Below, piece after piece: positions 1-5,558 of a stretch of DNA of 6,752 bases. Source of the stretch: Candidatus Galloscillospira excrementavium (lineage in GTDB: Bacteria > Bacillota > Clostridia > Oscillospirales > Oscillospiraceae); contig DVHW01000144.1 in the NCBI GenBank assembly GCA_018711785.1, positions 1 to 6,752 on the forward strand. Direction: 5' to 3'. Each line of letters opens with the position of its first letter. Within the stretch, counting starts at the first letter, position 1. The notes below the pieces were generated by a model. The model worked only from the letters and a program-made list of their open reading frames with translations, was not told where the DNA came from and did no database searches. A program made the position numbers and the translations under genes.

Positions 1-138
1 TACCGGGCGGCGGAGAAGTTCCACCTCAACCCCCGGGACATCCTGGTGGAGCTGGGCCGGCGGGGCATGGTCGGCGGCCAGGAGGATATGATCACCGATG
101 TGGCCTACGCTCTGTCCCAACAGCAGAAGAAGGGCTGA
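1..138 (+). CDS. dmpG: 4-hydroxy-2-oxovalerate aldolase, C-terminal end (5' part outside window)
   Basis: Frame 1 is open from the window edge to a TGA at 136-138 and gives the last 45 residues of a protein. The segment [19 protein letters not shown] is nearly identical to the C-terminal signature I recall for the DmpG/MhpE/BphI aldolases. This is the small C-terminal communication domain that contacts the acetaldehyde dehydrogenase DmpF. The family cleaves 4-hydroxy-2-oxoacids to pyruvate and an aldehyde in the cytoplasm, using a divalent metal. Catalytic residues of the TIM barrel lie upstream and cannot be checked. No dehydrogenase partner is visible downstream, so one may lie before the window. 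The gene is 97 bases ahead of the ferredoxin/BFD gene and is probably part of the same transcript. The family call is firm. The exact substrate chain length is unknown. Confidence 0.85.
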   Translation, partial: YRAAEKFHLNPRDILVELGRRGMVGGQEDMITDVAYALSQQQKKG

Positions 139-191
139 GGAGACGAGCGAACAGAAGCGGCTTCCTTTCCCCATATCAGAACCAAGCGCGC

Positions 192-214
192 AAAATCAGT
201 TCCCCTGATTTTTT
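192..214 (+). other. Small A/T-rich hairpin with T-run in aldolase-ferredoxin gap
   Basis: AAAATCAG (192-199) and CTGATTTT (205-212) form an 8-bp stem with a 5-nt loop, followed by two further T residues. It resembles a weak intrinsic terminator or attenuator, but the stem has only two G-C pairs. It sits directly before the ribosome site of the next gene (217-224). It could lower downstream expression or mark an RNA processing point. The rest of the 139-235 gap holds no ORF or promoter that I can support. Confidence 0.35.
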
Positions 215-235
215 AGAAAAGGAGAGAAGAGAACC

Positions 236-844
236 ATGAAGAGAGTCACCATCATGGCACAGGTGGACCCCGAGATCTGCCGGGGCTGCAGGGTATGCGA
301 AAAGGTCTGCCCGGTCTACGCCATCCATGTGACCGACCGCAAGGCCAAGGTCACGGAGCCGGACTGCCGGGGCTGCGCCAACTGTGCCGACCGCTGCCCG
401 TTCCACGCCATCACCATGGTCAAGCGGGAGGAGCCCTTCACCGTGGGCGTGGATGTGAGCAAGTTTGACCGGGAGAAGATCGACGCGCTGTGCGCCAAGG
501 CCCACTTCAATCCCCAGCAGGTGCTGTGCTACTGTGTGGGCGTCCGGGCCGAGGAGGTGGCCGCCGCCATCCTGGACGGGGCGGACACGCCGGACAAGAT
601 CTCCTCCCGTACCGGCATCCGCACGGGCTGCACCATCGAGTGCATCCAGCCTATCCTCCGCCTGCTGGAGGCCGCCGGAATCGAGGCCAAGCCCGACCCC
701 AACGGCTGGCAGTGGTACGGCGAGACCGTCACCGCCTGGACCATGCCGGAGGAGGTCAAGGCCAAGTACGCCAGCCACGGATTCTACTTCGATGAGGACC
801 GCAAGCTGCTGGACCAGGTCGCCGCCACCGGCGTCGAAGATTGA
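236..844 (+). CDS. Ferredoxin (2x[4Fe-4S]) fused to BFD-like [2Fe-2S] domain
   Basis: A cytoplasmic electron-transfer protein of 202 aa. Residues 10-62 form a two-cluster bacterial ferredoxin with CX2CX2CX3CP motifs (C15, C18, C21, C25 and C44, C47, C50, C54). Residues 96-145 look like a BFD-like [2Fe-2S] domain: CYC (C98, C100), then about 31 residues with the typical AAAILDGADTPDKISSRTG stretch, then C132 and C136. The last pair is CX3C rather than the CX2C I expect for BFD domains. Residues 155-202 form an aromatic-rich tail (GWQWYGETVTAW, then GFYFDED) that I do not recognise. AAAAGGAG at 217-224 supports the ATG at 236; an ATG at 254 (starting MAQVDPE) is possible. Only 18 bases separate it from the LarA-like gene, so the two are probably co-translated and may act together. 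No flavin or catalytic domain is present, which suggests a subunit or electron carrier rather than an enzyme by itself. Confidence 0.88.
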   Translation: MKRVTIMAQVDPEICRGCRVCEKVCPVYAIHVTDRKAKVTEPDCRGCANCADRCPFHAITMVKREEPFTVGVDVSKFDREKIDALCAKAHFNPQQVLCYCVGVRAEEVAAAILDGADTPDKISSRTGIRTGCTIECIQPILRLLEAAGIEAKPDPNGWQWYGETVTAWTMPEEVKAKYASHGFYFDEDRKLLDQVAATGVED

Positions 845-862
845 GAAAGGAGGTCACGGAAC

Positions 863-2338
863 ATGTCCAATCAGAATCTGAAGCACGCTCCCATTATGCC
901 CATCGCCCCCAAGCCCTCCCAGTACGGCATCGACCCCTCTCTGGTGAAGAAGAGAGTGGCCGAGCTGCCCGGGATGTGCTCCCTCCAGCTCACCGAGCTT
1001 TTCCCTGAGCTGCCCCCGGTCATCTACCCCGGCGGGGAGGACGCCCTCGACAAGCTCTACCAGGTGGCTATGGAGGAGCTGCGCAAGGTGGATATGAGCT
1101 TCATCAAGGAGGACCAGAGCGTCAACATCCTGGCCTCCCACCACGGCTTCACCCTCCTGGGCGGCCAGCCCTACGCCGTCCTCATCAAGGCCACCCGGGA
1201 CGCCATCATCGAAAAGACCGGCTGCCGGGACGTGCGCCTGCGGGCCGGCGTGGGCATGCGCTTCCGGGAGACCGAGGAGTACATCAAGCGCTACGGCCTG
1301 GACGAGTACTTCGGCCCCGGCAAGACCCGCGGCGTGGCCCCGGTGGACGAGGGCATCCCCATCGAGACCGAGGTGGGCACCCTCTACGGCATCAAGGCGG
1401 TGTACGACGCCGACTGGATCGTCCACTGCCACCACACCGACGTGCGGGAGGTCCACTTCCACCGCCAGGTGGACAAGGCCGTCAAGCCCTTCGGCATGTC
1501 CTACGCCCGCATCGAGACCCGCTCCACCTACCACCAGAACCTGGGCCCCCGGGCCGCCAACTTCACCGCCCGAGCCATCTTCGAGTCCAAGTTCGTCCAG
1601 AGCAAGTTCGCCTTTGCCTCCTTCCTGAACGTGGGCCCCCACGGGGTCATCGGCGTGGACGCGGACAACGACCTCTACGCGGTGAACGACCGGGCCACCT
1701 TTATCGGCTGCCAGCTCTACGGCAAGGTCATGACCCTCTTCGGCAAGATCGACGAGTGCATCGCCGTGCTGGACTTCCCCTGCCCGGTGCCCTACGTGTT
1801 CTCCGCCGGCGTCATCTACGCCAACTTCACCGGCGCCAACCGGGACCTCTACGACATGGAGGACACCCCGCTGCCGCCCTACACCTGGTACACCGAGGCC
1901 TTCTACAAGAGGGACGGCAAGCCCATCCTGGACAGCATCCCGCCCCTGAACCCGGCCATCAAGATGTGCGTGCACAACTACGCCTGGACCGGCTACCCCT
2001 CCGCCTTCTTCTCCGACCACGTCCCCACCGTGGTGGTGGGCCGGGAGCAGGCCGACCTGTTCGACATGGAGCCCATGAACATCGAGTATATGTCCCACGC
2101 CGTGGTGGCCAAGACCACCGAGGGGGCCATGGACTTCGCCTACAAGGTCACCGGCACCGACAAGGTCATCATCTTCGACGGCGCCATGGGCGGCCTGAAC
2201 TGCTCCGAGTCCCTGGCCGACCTGCTCATCGCCAAAGCCCCCGAGGTGAGTAAGGAGGTGGACGAGGTGCTCATGCCCAAGTGGTTCCGCCAGCGGGGCG
2301 TGGACATCTCCATCCTCGACAAGCTGGAGCACAAGTAA
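863..2338 (+). CDS. Divergent LarA-like (nickel-pincer lactate racemase superfamily, DUF2088) protein
   Basis: A 491-aa cytoplasmic protein with no signal peptide or membrane segment. By eye it follows Lactobacillus LarA as I remember it. Residues 124-145 (RLRAGVGMRF, then EEYIKRYG) match the ATGFHRP...EELVNKYG region. H198, K208 and H224 reproduce the 10- and 16-residue spacings of LarA H174, K184 (covalent cofactor lysine) and H200 (nickel ligand). Residues 248-290 and 385-441 match later blocks. Differences from LarA: LarA H108 corresponds to M132, the DHTRP motif is replaced by SHHGFT (92-97), and there is a His-rich run HCHHTDVREVHFH (188-200). H191 (in HTDVR) is an alternative match for H174. 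LarA and relatives racemise or epimerise 2-hydroxyacids with the nickel-pincer nucleotide made by LarB, LarC and LarE, none of which is here. AAAGGAGGT at 846-854, 8 nt before the ATG, fixes the start. The superfamily call is fairly sure; the reaction and substrate are unknown. Confidence 0.7.
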   Translation: MSNQNLKHAPIMPIAPKPSQYGIDPSLVKKRVAELPGMCSLQLTELFPELPPVIYPGGEDALDKLYQVAMEELRKVDMSFIKEDQSVNILASHHGFTLLGGQPYAVLIKATRDAIIEKTGCRDVRLRAGVGMRFRETEEYIKRYGLDEYFGPGKTRGVAPVDEGIPIETEVGTLYGIKAVYDADWIVHCHHTDVREVHFHRQVDKAVKPFGMSYARIETRSTYHQNLGPRAANFTARAIFESKFVQSKFAFASFLNVGPHGVIGVDADNDLYAVNDRATFIGCQLYGKVMTLFGKIDECIAVLDFPCPVPYVFSAGVIYANFTGANRDLYDMEDTPLPPYTWYTEAFYKRDGKPILDSIPPLNPAIKMCVHNYAWTGYPSAFFSDHVPTVVVGREQADLFDMEPMNIEYMSHAVVAKTTEGAMDFAYKVTGTDKVIIFDGAMGGLNCSESLADLLIAKAPEVSKEVDEVLMPKWFRQRGVDISILDKLEHK

Positions 2339-2473
2339 GGTTCTGCGGCCAAACGGACCCAATACCACAGTGATCCGTGTGTCCTAAAGTTGCTGCATGG
2401 TATTGGACCACTGACCCCGGGAGAGGACTGTCCCCTGCAAATCTATTCATCCAGAGAAAAGGAGAAAATTGGT
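2339..2473 (+). promoter_or_regulatory. Leader between LarA-like and transporter genes with interrupted inverted repeat
   Basis: This 135-base gap holds an inverted repeat: CCAATACCA (2359-2367) pairs perfectly with TGGTATTGG (2398-2406). Past a 2-nt bulge the stem can extend inward by CAG/CTG (2368-2370 with 2393-2395). No T-run follows, so it is not a standard terminator. It may be a structured mRNA leader, a processing or stability element, or a widely spaced operator. It matches no riboswitch consensus that I can recall. I found no convincing -35/-10 pair here, so read-through from upstream is the simplest source of transporter mRNA. Confidence 0.45.
2457..2464 (+). promoter_or_regulatory. 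Ribosome binding site deciding the transporter start
   Basis: AAAAGGAG lies 9 nt before the ATG at 2474. The reading frame stays open upstream to about 2390, but that extension overlaps the inverted repeat and has no ribosome site, so 2474 is taken as the start. Confidence 0.8.
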
Positions 2474-3751
2474 ATGTCTACTGACACCACGGCCAAGAAG
2501 GGCGGGTTTCGCCTGTTTGAGAAGGGCCCCGGCTTCAAGTCCGGTCTGAAGGACCTGATGAAGTACACCAACGGCGCCACCCTCTCCAGCGCTATCATCT
2601 CCACCATCTTCGGCTGTACCGGCCCCTGTCTGGTGACCATCGCCGCCTCCGAGGCCGCCGGCTTCACCCACGCCGAGACCGTGTCCTGGATCTTCGGCAT
2701 CTACGTCTTCGGCGGTCTGCTGGGCATGATCCTGGCCCTGTACTACAAGCTGCCCATCTCCGGCGCCTACTCCATCCCCGGCGCCACCCTGATGGGCACC
2801 GCCCTGGCGGGGTACTCCTTCAATGAGGCCGCCGGCGCCTTCGTCCTGGCGGGCGTCATTGTGCTGCTCATCGGCTGCACCGGCCTCATCGGCAAGGTCA
2901 TGCGCTGGCTGCCCCTGCCCATCGTCATGGGCATGATCGGCGGCTGTATGCTGAAATTCGGCACCCAGATCGTCACCGGCGTGACCGACATGTGGATCGT
3001 CTGCGGCCTGGCCGTGATCGCCTTCCTGGTGCTGCCCCGGCTGATCAAGGGCTTCCCCGGCGTGCTGGGCGCCCTGGTGGTGGGCGTCATCGCCGCCATC
3101 GCCACCCAGGCCTTCAACGGCGACGCCGGCGAGCTGGCCTATGTGGCGCCCCAGTTCGTGGTGCCCCACTTCAACCCCAACCTGGTCCTCTCCTGCTCCA
3201 TCCCCCTGGCCGCGCTGGTCATCGGCGCCGAGAATGCCCAGGCCATGGGCGTGCTCAAGACCCAGGGCTATAATGTGCCCGCCAACGGCATGACCGTGGC
3301 CTCCGGCATCGGCGGCATCATCTCCGGCCTGGTGGGCGCCCACAACGCCAATATCGCCGGCCCCATGACCGCCATCTGCTCCTCCGACGCCGCCGGCCCC
3401 AAGGAGGGCCGCTACGCCGCCTCCTTCTGGAACGGCCTGACCTTCGCCGCCTTTGGCGTGGTGGGCTCCTTCGCCATCGCCTTCGTGTCCTTCATCCCCA
3501 CCTCCCTGGTCAACGTGCTGGCGGGCCTGGCCATGATGAACGTGCTCATCCAGTCCTTCCAGGAGGGCTTCGGCTCCGGCAAGTACAAGACCGGCGCCTT
3601 CTTCGCCCTGTGCGTGGGCGCCTCCGGCGTCACCATCCTGAACATCGGCTCCGCCTTCTGGGCCCTGGTGGTGGGCGTGGTGGTCTCCGCCATCTGCGAC
3701 AGCAAGGACTTCAAGGCCGACGACGAGGCCGCCAAGGCCGTGAAAGCCTGA
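2474..3751 (+). CDS. benE: BenE-family benzoate/H+ symporter-like transporter
   Basis: An inner-membrane protein of 425 aa with about 11-12 hydrophobic segments beginning near residue 35. Family landmarks that I recognise from E. coli YdcO/BenE are SGAYSIPGA (97-105), GLIGKVMRWLPLPIVMGMI (137-155), GAENAQAMGVLK with GYNVPANG (251-272), the block from AHNANIAGPMTAICSSDA (289-306), and NVLAGLAMMNVL (347-358). Length is normal for the family, with a soluble N-terminus of about 30 residues and a charged tail (409-425). Members import benzoate or related carboxylates with protons. The symbol is given at family level only; in this context the substrate may be a different aromatic or hydroxy acid. 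The gene lies 135 bases after the LarA-like gene and is followed by a strong terminator, so it is the last gene of the unit. The preceding leader hairpin may tune its expression separately. Confidence 0.88.
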   Translation: MSTDTTAKKGGFRLFEKGPGFKSGLKDLMKYTNGATLSSAIISTIFGCTGPCLVTIAASEAAGFTHAETVSWIFGIYVFGGLLGMILALYYKLPISGAYSIPGATLMGTALAGYSFNEAAGAFVLAGVIVLLIGCTGLIGKVMRWLPLPIVMGMIGGCMLKFGTQIVTGVTDMWIVCGLAVIAFLVLPRLIKGFPGVLGALVVGVIAAIATQAFNGDAGELAYVAPQFVVPHFNPNLVLSCSIPLAALVIGAENAQAMGVLKTQGYNVPANGMTVASGIGGIISGLVGAHNANIAGPMTAICSSDAAGPKEGRYAASFWNGLTFAAFGVVGSFAIAFVSFIPTSLVNVLAGLAMMNVLIQSFQEGFGSGKYKTGAFFALCVGASGVTILNIGSAFWALVVGVVVSAICDSKDFKADDEAAKAVKA

Positions 3752-3791
3752 GCGGGAAGCGTAAAAATCCTATCGTTGAACTGACCGCGTG

Positions 3792-3835
3792 AAGAGCGCC
3801 GGGCGTCCTCGCGGGGGTGCCCGGCGCTCTTTCTT
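3792..3835 (+). terminator. Strong intrinsic terminator after the transporter
   Basis: A 13-bp perfect GC-rich stem pairs 3792-3804 (AAGAGCGCCGGGC) with 3819-3831, and further inner pairs are possible. It is followed by TTTCTT. It closes the aldolase-to-transporter unit. The next gene starts only 22 nt further on, so that gene must depend on read-through or on a promoter I cannot see. Confidence 0.9.
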
Positions 3836-3843
3836 GAGAAGAG

Positions 3844-3850
3844 AAAGGAG
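3844..3850 (+). promoter_or_regulatory. Ribosome binding site deciding the M24-like gene start
   Basis: AAAGGAG lies 7 nt before the ATG at 3858. The in-frame GTG at 3789 lies at the edge of the terminator hairpin and has no ribosome site. Confidence 0.8.
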
Positions 3851-3857
3851 CGGTTCC

Positions 3858-4964
3858 ATGAAAGAATACATCCCCGGGCGCATCGCCGCCCTCCAGGCCG
3901 AGCTGAAGAAGCTGGAGCTGGACGCAGCCCTCATCTACGACCGGGAGAACCTCATCTACTTCGCCGGGGTCACCGACCTGGAGGGGGGCGTGCTCTGCGT
4001 CCCCGCCGAGGGGGAGGCCGAGCTCTTCTGCATCTGGCTGGAGGCCGGTCACATGCACGAGGCCACCGGACTCAAGACCACGGGCTTCTACTTCCCGGCG
4101 GAGAACCAGAGCATCCGGGCCGCCCGGTGGCTGGCCGGCCTGGGTTTGGCCAAGCCCCGGGTGGGATTTACCCGTTACTTCATCAGCCTGAAGGACTATC
4201 AGTGCCTGCGGGAGGCCTGCCCGGACATGGTGGTGGGGGACATCGCCACGGTGTGCTACCGCCTGCGCAGCGTCAAGTGCCCGGAGGAGATCGACCGCAT
4301 CCGCCGGGCCGGAAAGGCCCTGGAGGCGGGCATGAGCGCCGCCGTGGCCTCGGTCCGGGCGGGGATGCCCGAGTGCGAGGTGCTGGCTGAGGCCGAGTAC
4401 GCCATGGGCAAGGCGGGCAGCCAGGGCTCCCCTTTCCGGATGCAGGTGCTCACCCACTCCCGGCAGATGCAGAAGCACCCCTACGCCGGCGCCACCCCCC
4501 TGGAGGACAACGCCCCGGTGGTCATCCATCTGGGGGCCACGGTGGACGGCTACGCGGCCAAGATGTGCCGCACCGTCTTTCTGGGCACGCCGCCGGAGGA
4601 GTGCGTGAAGATCTACGAGACCCTGCGCAAGATCCAGGACGACACGGTGGCCGCGCTGCGGCCGGGCGTCACCTGTGGAGAGCTCTACGACGCGGCGGCG
4701 GCCTCCGCCGAGGCGGCGGGATACGGCAAGTACTGGATCATGGAGCACATCGGCTACGGCGTGGGCATCCGCCAGTCCGAGTTCTACCCCATCATCGCCA
4801 AGGGCAGCGCCACGGTCATCGAGGAGAACATGGTGGTGGATTTGCTGCTGCCCAGCATCTATGTGCCCAAGCTGGGCGGGCCCCGCCTGACCGACACCAT
4901 CCTGGTGAAGGCCGACGGCGTGGAGTACCTGACCGAGTTTGACCGGGGCATCATCCGGAAATAG
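3858..4964 (+). CDS. Creatinase / Xaa-Pro-peptidase-fold (M24) protein with metal ligands missing
   Basis: A 368-aa cytoplasmic protein. Residues 1-135 are a creatinase N-terminal-type domain (RENLIYFAGVTD at 29-40). Residues 142-355 are a pita-bread M24 domain beginning CPEEIDRIRRAGKALEAG. Canonical M24 peptidases bind two metals with Asp, Asp, His, Glu, Glu. Here the aligned positions are H224 (VIHLG), K235 (AAKMCRT), Y300 (GYGVG), L330 or L331 (DLLLP) and T345 (RLTDT), so all five appear lost. Metal-free creatinase, as I remember it, uses a His and two Glu. H207 falls at that His, but the Glu positions are C237 and T345. The fold and length are normal and the frame is intact, so this is not a decayed gene. 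It could be a metal-independent hydrolase or lyase, or a non-catalytic binding protein. It stands between two terminators. A link to the upstream carboxylate operon is possible from proximity only. Confidence 0.85.
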   Translation: MKEYIPGRIAALQAELKKLELDAALIYDRENLIYFAGVTDLEGGVLCVPAEGEAELFCIWLEAGHMHEATGLKTTGFYFPAENQSIRAARWLAGLGLAKPRVGFTRYFISLKDYQCLREACPDMVVGDIATVCYRLRSVKCPEEIDRIRRAGKALEAGMSAAVASVRAGMPECEVLAEAEYAMGKAGSQGSPFRMQVLTHSRQMQKHPYAGATPLEDNAPVVIHLGATVDGYAAKMCRTVFLGTPPEECVKIYETLRKIQDDTVAALRPGVTCGELYDAAAASAEAAGYGKYWIMEHIGYGVGIRQSEFYPIIAKGSATVIEENMVVDLLLPSIYVPKLGGPRLTDTILVKADGVEYLTEFDRGIIRK

Positions 4965-4967
4965 CGC

Positions 4968-5008
4968 AAAAAGGGACGGGACGGCCCGGGCCGTCCCGCC
5001 CCTTTTTT
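4968..5008 (+). terminator. Intrinsic terminator after the M24-like gene
   Basis: The core is a perfect palindrome: GGGACGGCCC (4978-4987) with GGGCCGTCCC (4988-4997). It extends outward through C/G, a mismatch, GGG/CCC and A5/T5, ending in six T residues (5003-5008). The A-run on the left arm means it could also work on the opposite strand. It starts 4 nt after the stop codon. Confidence 0.92.
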
Positions 5009-5030
5009 GTTTCGCTGGATGGAAAAGGGC

Positions 5031-5059
5031 TTGTACAAACGCCGCCGGCGTGTTATGGT
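5031..5059 (+). promoter_or_regulatory. Candidate sigma-70-type promoter with extended -10
   Basis: TTGTAC (5031-5036) and TATGGT (5054-5059) are separated by 17 bp, and TG at 5051-5052 gives an extended -10 (TGT-TATGGT). It lies just past a terminator and about 30 nt before a strong ribosome site, which is where a promoter for the small gene at 5091 is expected. The -35 matches the consensus weakly (TTG only). Confidence 0.5.
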
Positions 5060-5075
5060 GTACCCAGAACAACAG

Positions 5076-5081
5076 AGGAGG
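5076..5081 (+). promoter_or_regulatory. Ribosome binding site deciding the DUF3783 gene start
   Basis: AGGAGG lies 9 nt before the ATG at 5091. Upstream in-frame starts, such as 5007 in the terminator T-run, would precede the predicted promoter and have no ribosome site. Confidence 0.8.
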
Positions 5082-5090
5082 ATACTTACC

Positions 5091-5498
5091 ATGGCAAATG
5101 GAACGGTCTACTGCTATCTGCCCGCCCCGGCGGCCTGGGAGGGCAAGCTGCGCCAGAACCTGGCCATCCAGGGCCTGCGGATGAAGAAGCTCACCCCGGA
5201 CGACGCGGGGGAGAAGCTGGGCTGGCTGGTGGGGCTCCAGGGCTTTGAGAAGGCCACGGAGAGCGCCCCGGCCCAGCCCCCGGAGGAGGCCATGCTCATC
5301 TTTCACGGCATCACCGGCGCCCGGCTGGAGGGCGGCCTGCGGGCCATGATGAAGGCGGGGGTGCCCCGGAGCGTCTACAAGTCCATCGTCACCGCGGAGA
5401 ACGCCAAGTGGGACCTCTGCCAGCTCTGCGGGGAGCTGAAGAAGGAGCGGGAGGCCCTGGACGCGGGGGAAGAGAGCCCCCACGGCCCGGCGCAGTAA
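5091..5498 (+). CDS. DUF3783-domain protein of unknown function
   Basis: A 135-aa soluble protein with no signal peptide. Residues 67-120 look like the DUF3783 domain: a hydrophobic strand (AMLIFHGITG, 67-76), then a helix (LEGGLRAMMKAGVP), then the characteristic YKSIVTAENAKWDLCQLCGELKKE (96-119), with Thr-x-x-Asn and Trp followed by a Leu-rich Glu/Lys helix. Residues 1-60 (MANGTVYCYLP, then a basic helical part) have no match that I recognise. C110 and C113 (CQLC) form a CX2C pair, but no second pair is present, so a zinc site is not supported. The family has no established role that I know of. It appears monocistronic, with its own candidate promoter and flanking terminator hairpins. The domain call is by recall of the family pattern. 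Confidence 0.75.
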   Translation: MANGTVYCYLPAPAAWEGKLRQNLAIQGLRMKKLTPDDAGEKLGWLVGLQGFEKATESAPAQPPEEAMLIFHGITGARLEGGLRAMMKAGVPRSVYKSIVTAENAKWDLCQLCGELKKEREALDAGEESPHGPAQ

Positions 5499-5508
5499 AC
5501 ACATGATA

Positions 5509-5553
5509 CACAGGAGAGCCCCGGCCAGATGTCTGGCCGGGGCTCTTCCTGTG
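5509..5553. terminator. Long hairpin between convergent genes, likely bidirectional terminator
   Basis: CACAGGA (5509-5515) plus a 14-base arm (5516-5529) pairs with 5532-5545 and TCCTGTG (5547-5553), with only a single bulged T at 5546. This gives about 21 bp of stem with a tiny loop. It sits between the plus-strand stop at 5498 and the minus-strand stop at 5559. Neither strand has a clear T-run after the hairpin, which is unusual for Rho-independent termination. Confidence 0.7.
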
Positions 5554-5558
5554 CCGGT

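Noticed and set aside
188..235. A riboswitch or promoter in the gap before the ferredoxin/BFD gene.
   Set aside because: Apart from the small hairpin and the ribosome site, nothing matches a promoter or a known RNA motif.
2390..2473. A 28-codon in-frame N-terminal extension of the transporter.
   Set aside because: It overlaps the inverted repeat and has no ribosome site, and the ATG at 2474 has an ideal one.
3789..3857. A GTG start at 3789 for the M24-like protein.
   Set aside because: The extension would be encoded by the terminator hairpin, and its sequence is Arg/Gly-rich and unlike the family N-terminus.
5007..5090. An upstream ATG start at 5007 for the DUF3783 protein.
   Set aside because: It begins in the terminator T-run, before the candidate promoter, and has no ribosome site.
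3711..5504. A 597-codon open frame on the minus strand, and similar long antisense frames opposite 863-2338 and 2474-3751.
   Set aside because: They mirror well-recognised plus-strand genes, have low-complexity Gly/Ala/His/Val-rich translations, carry no domain motif and cross terminators. They are an effect of high GC.
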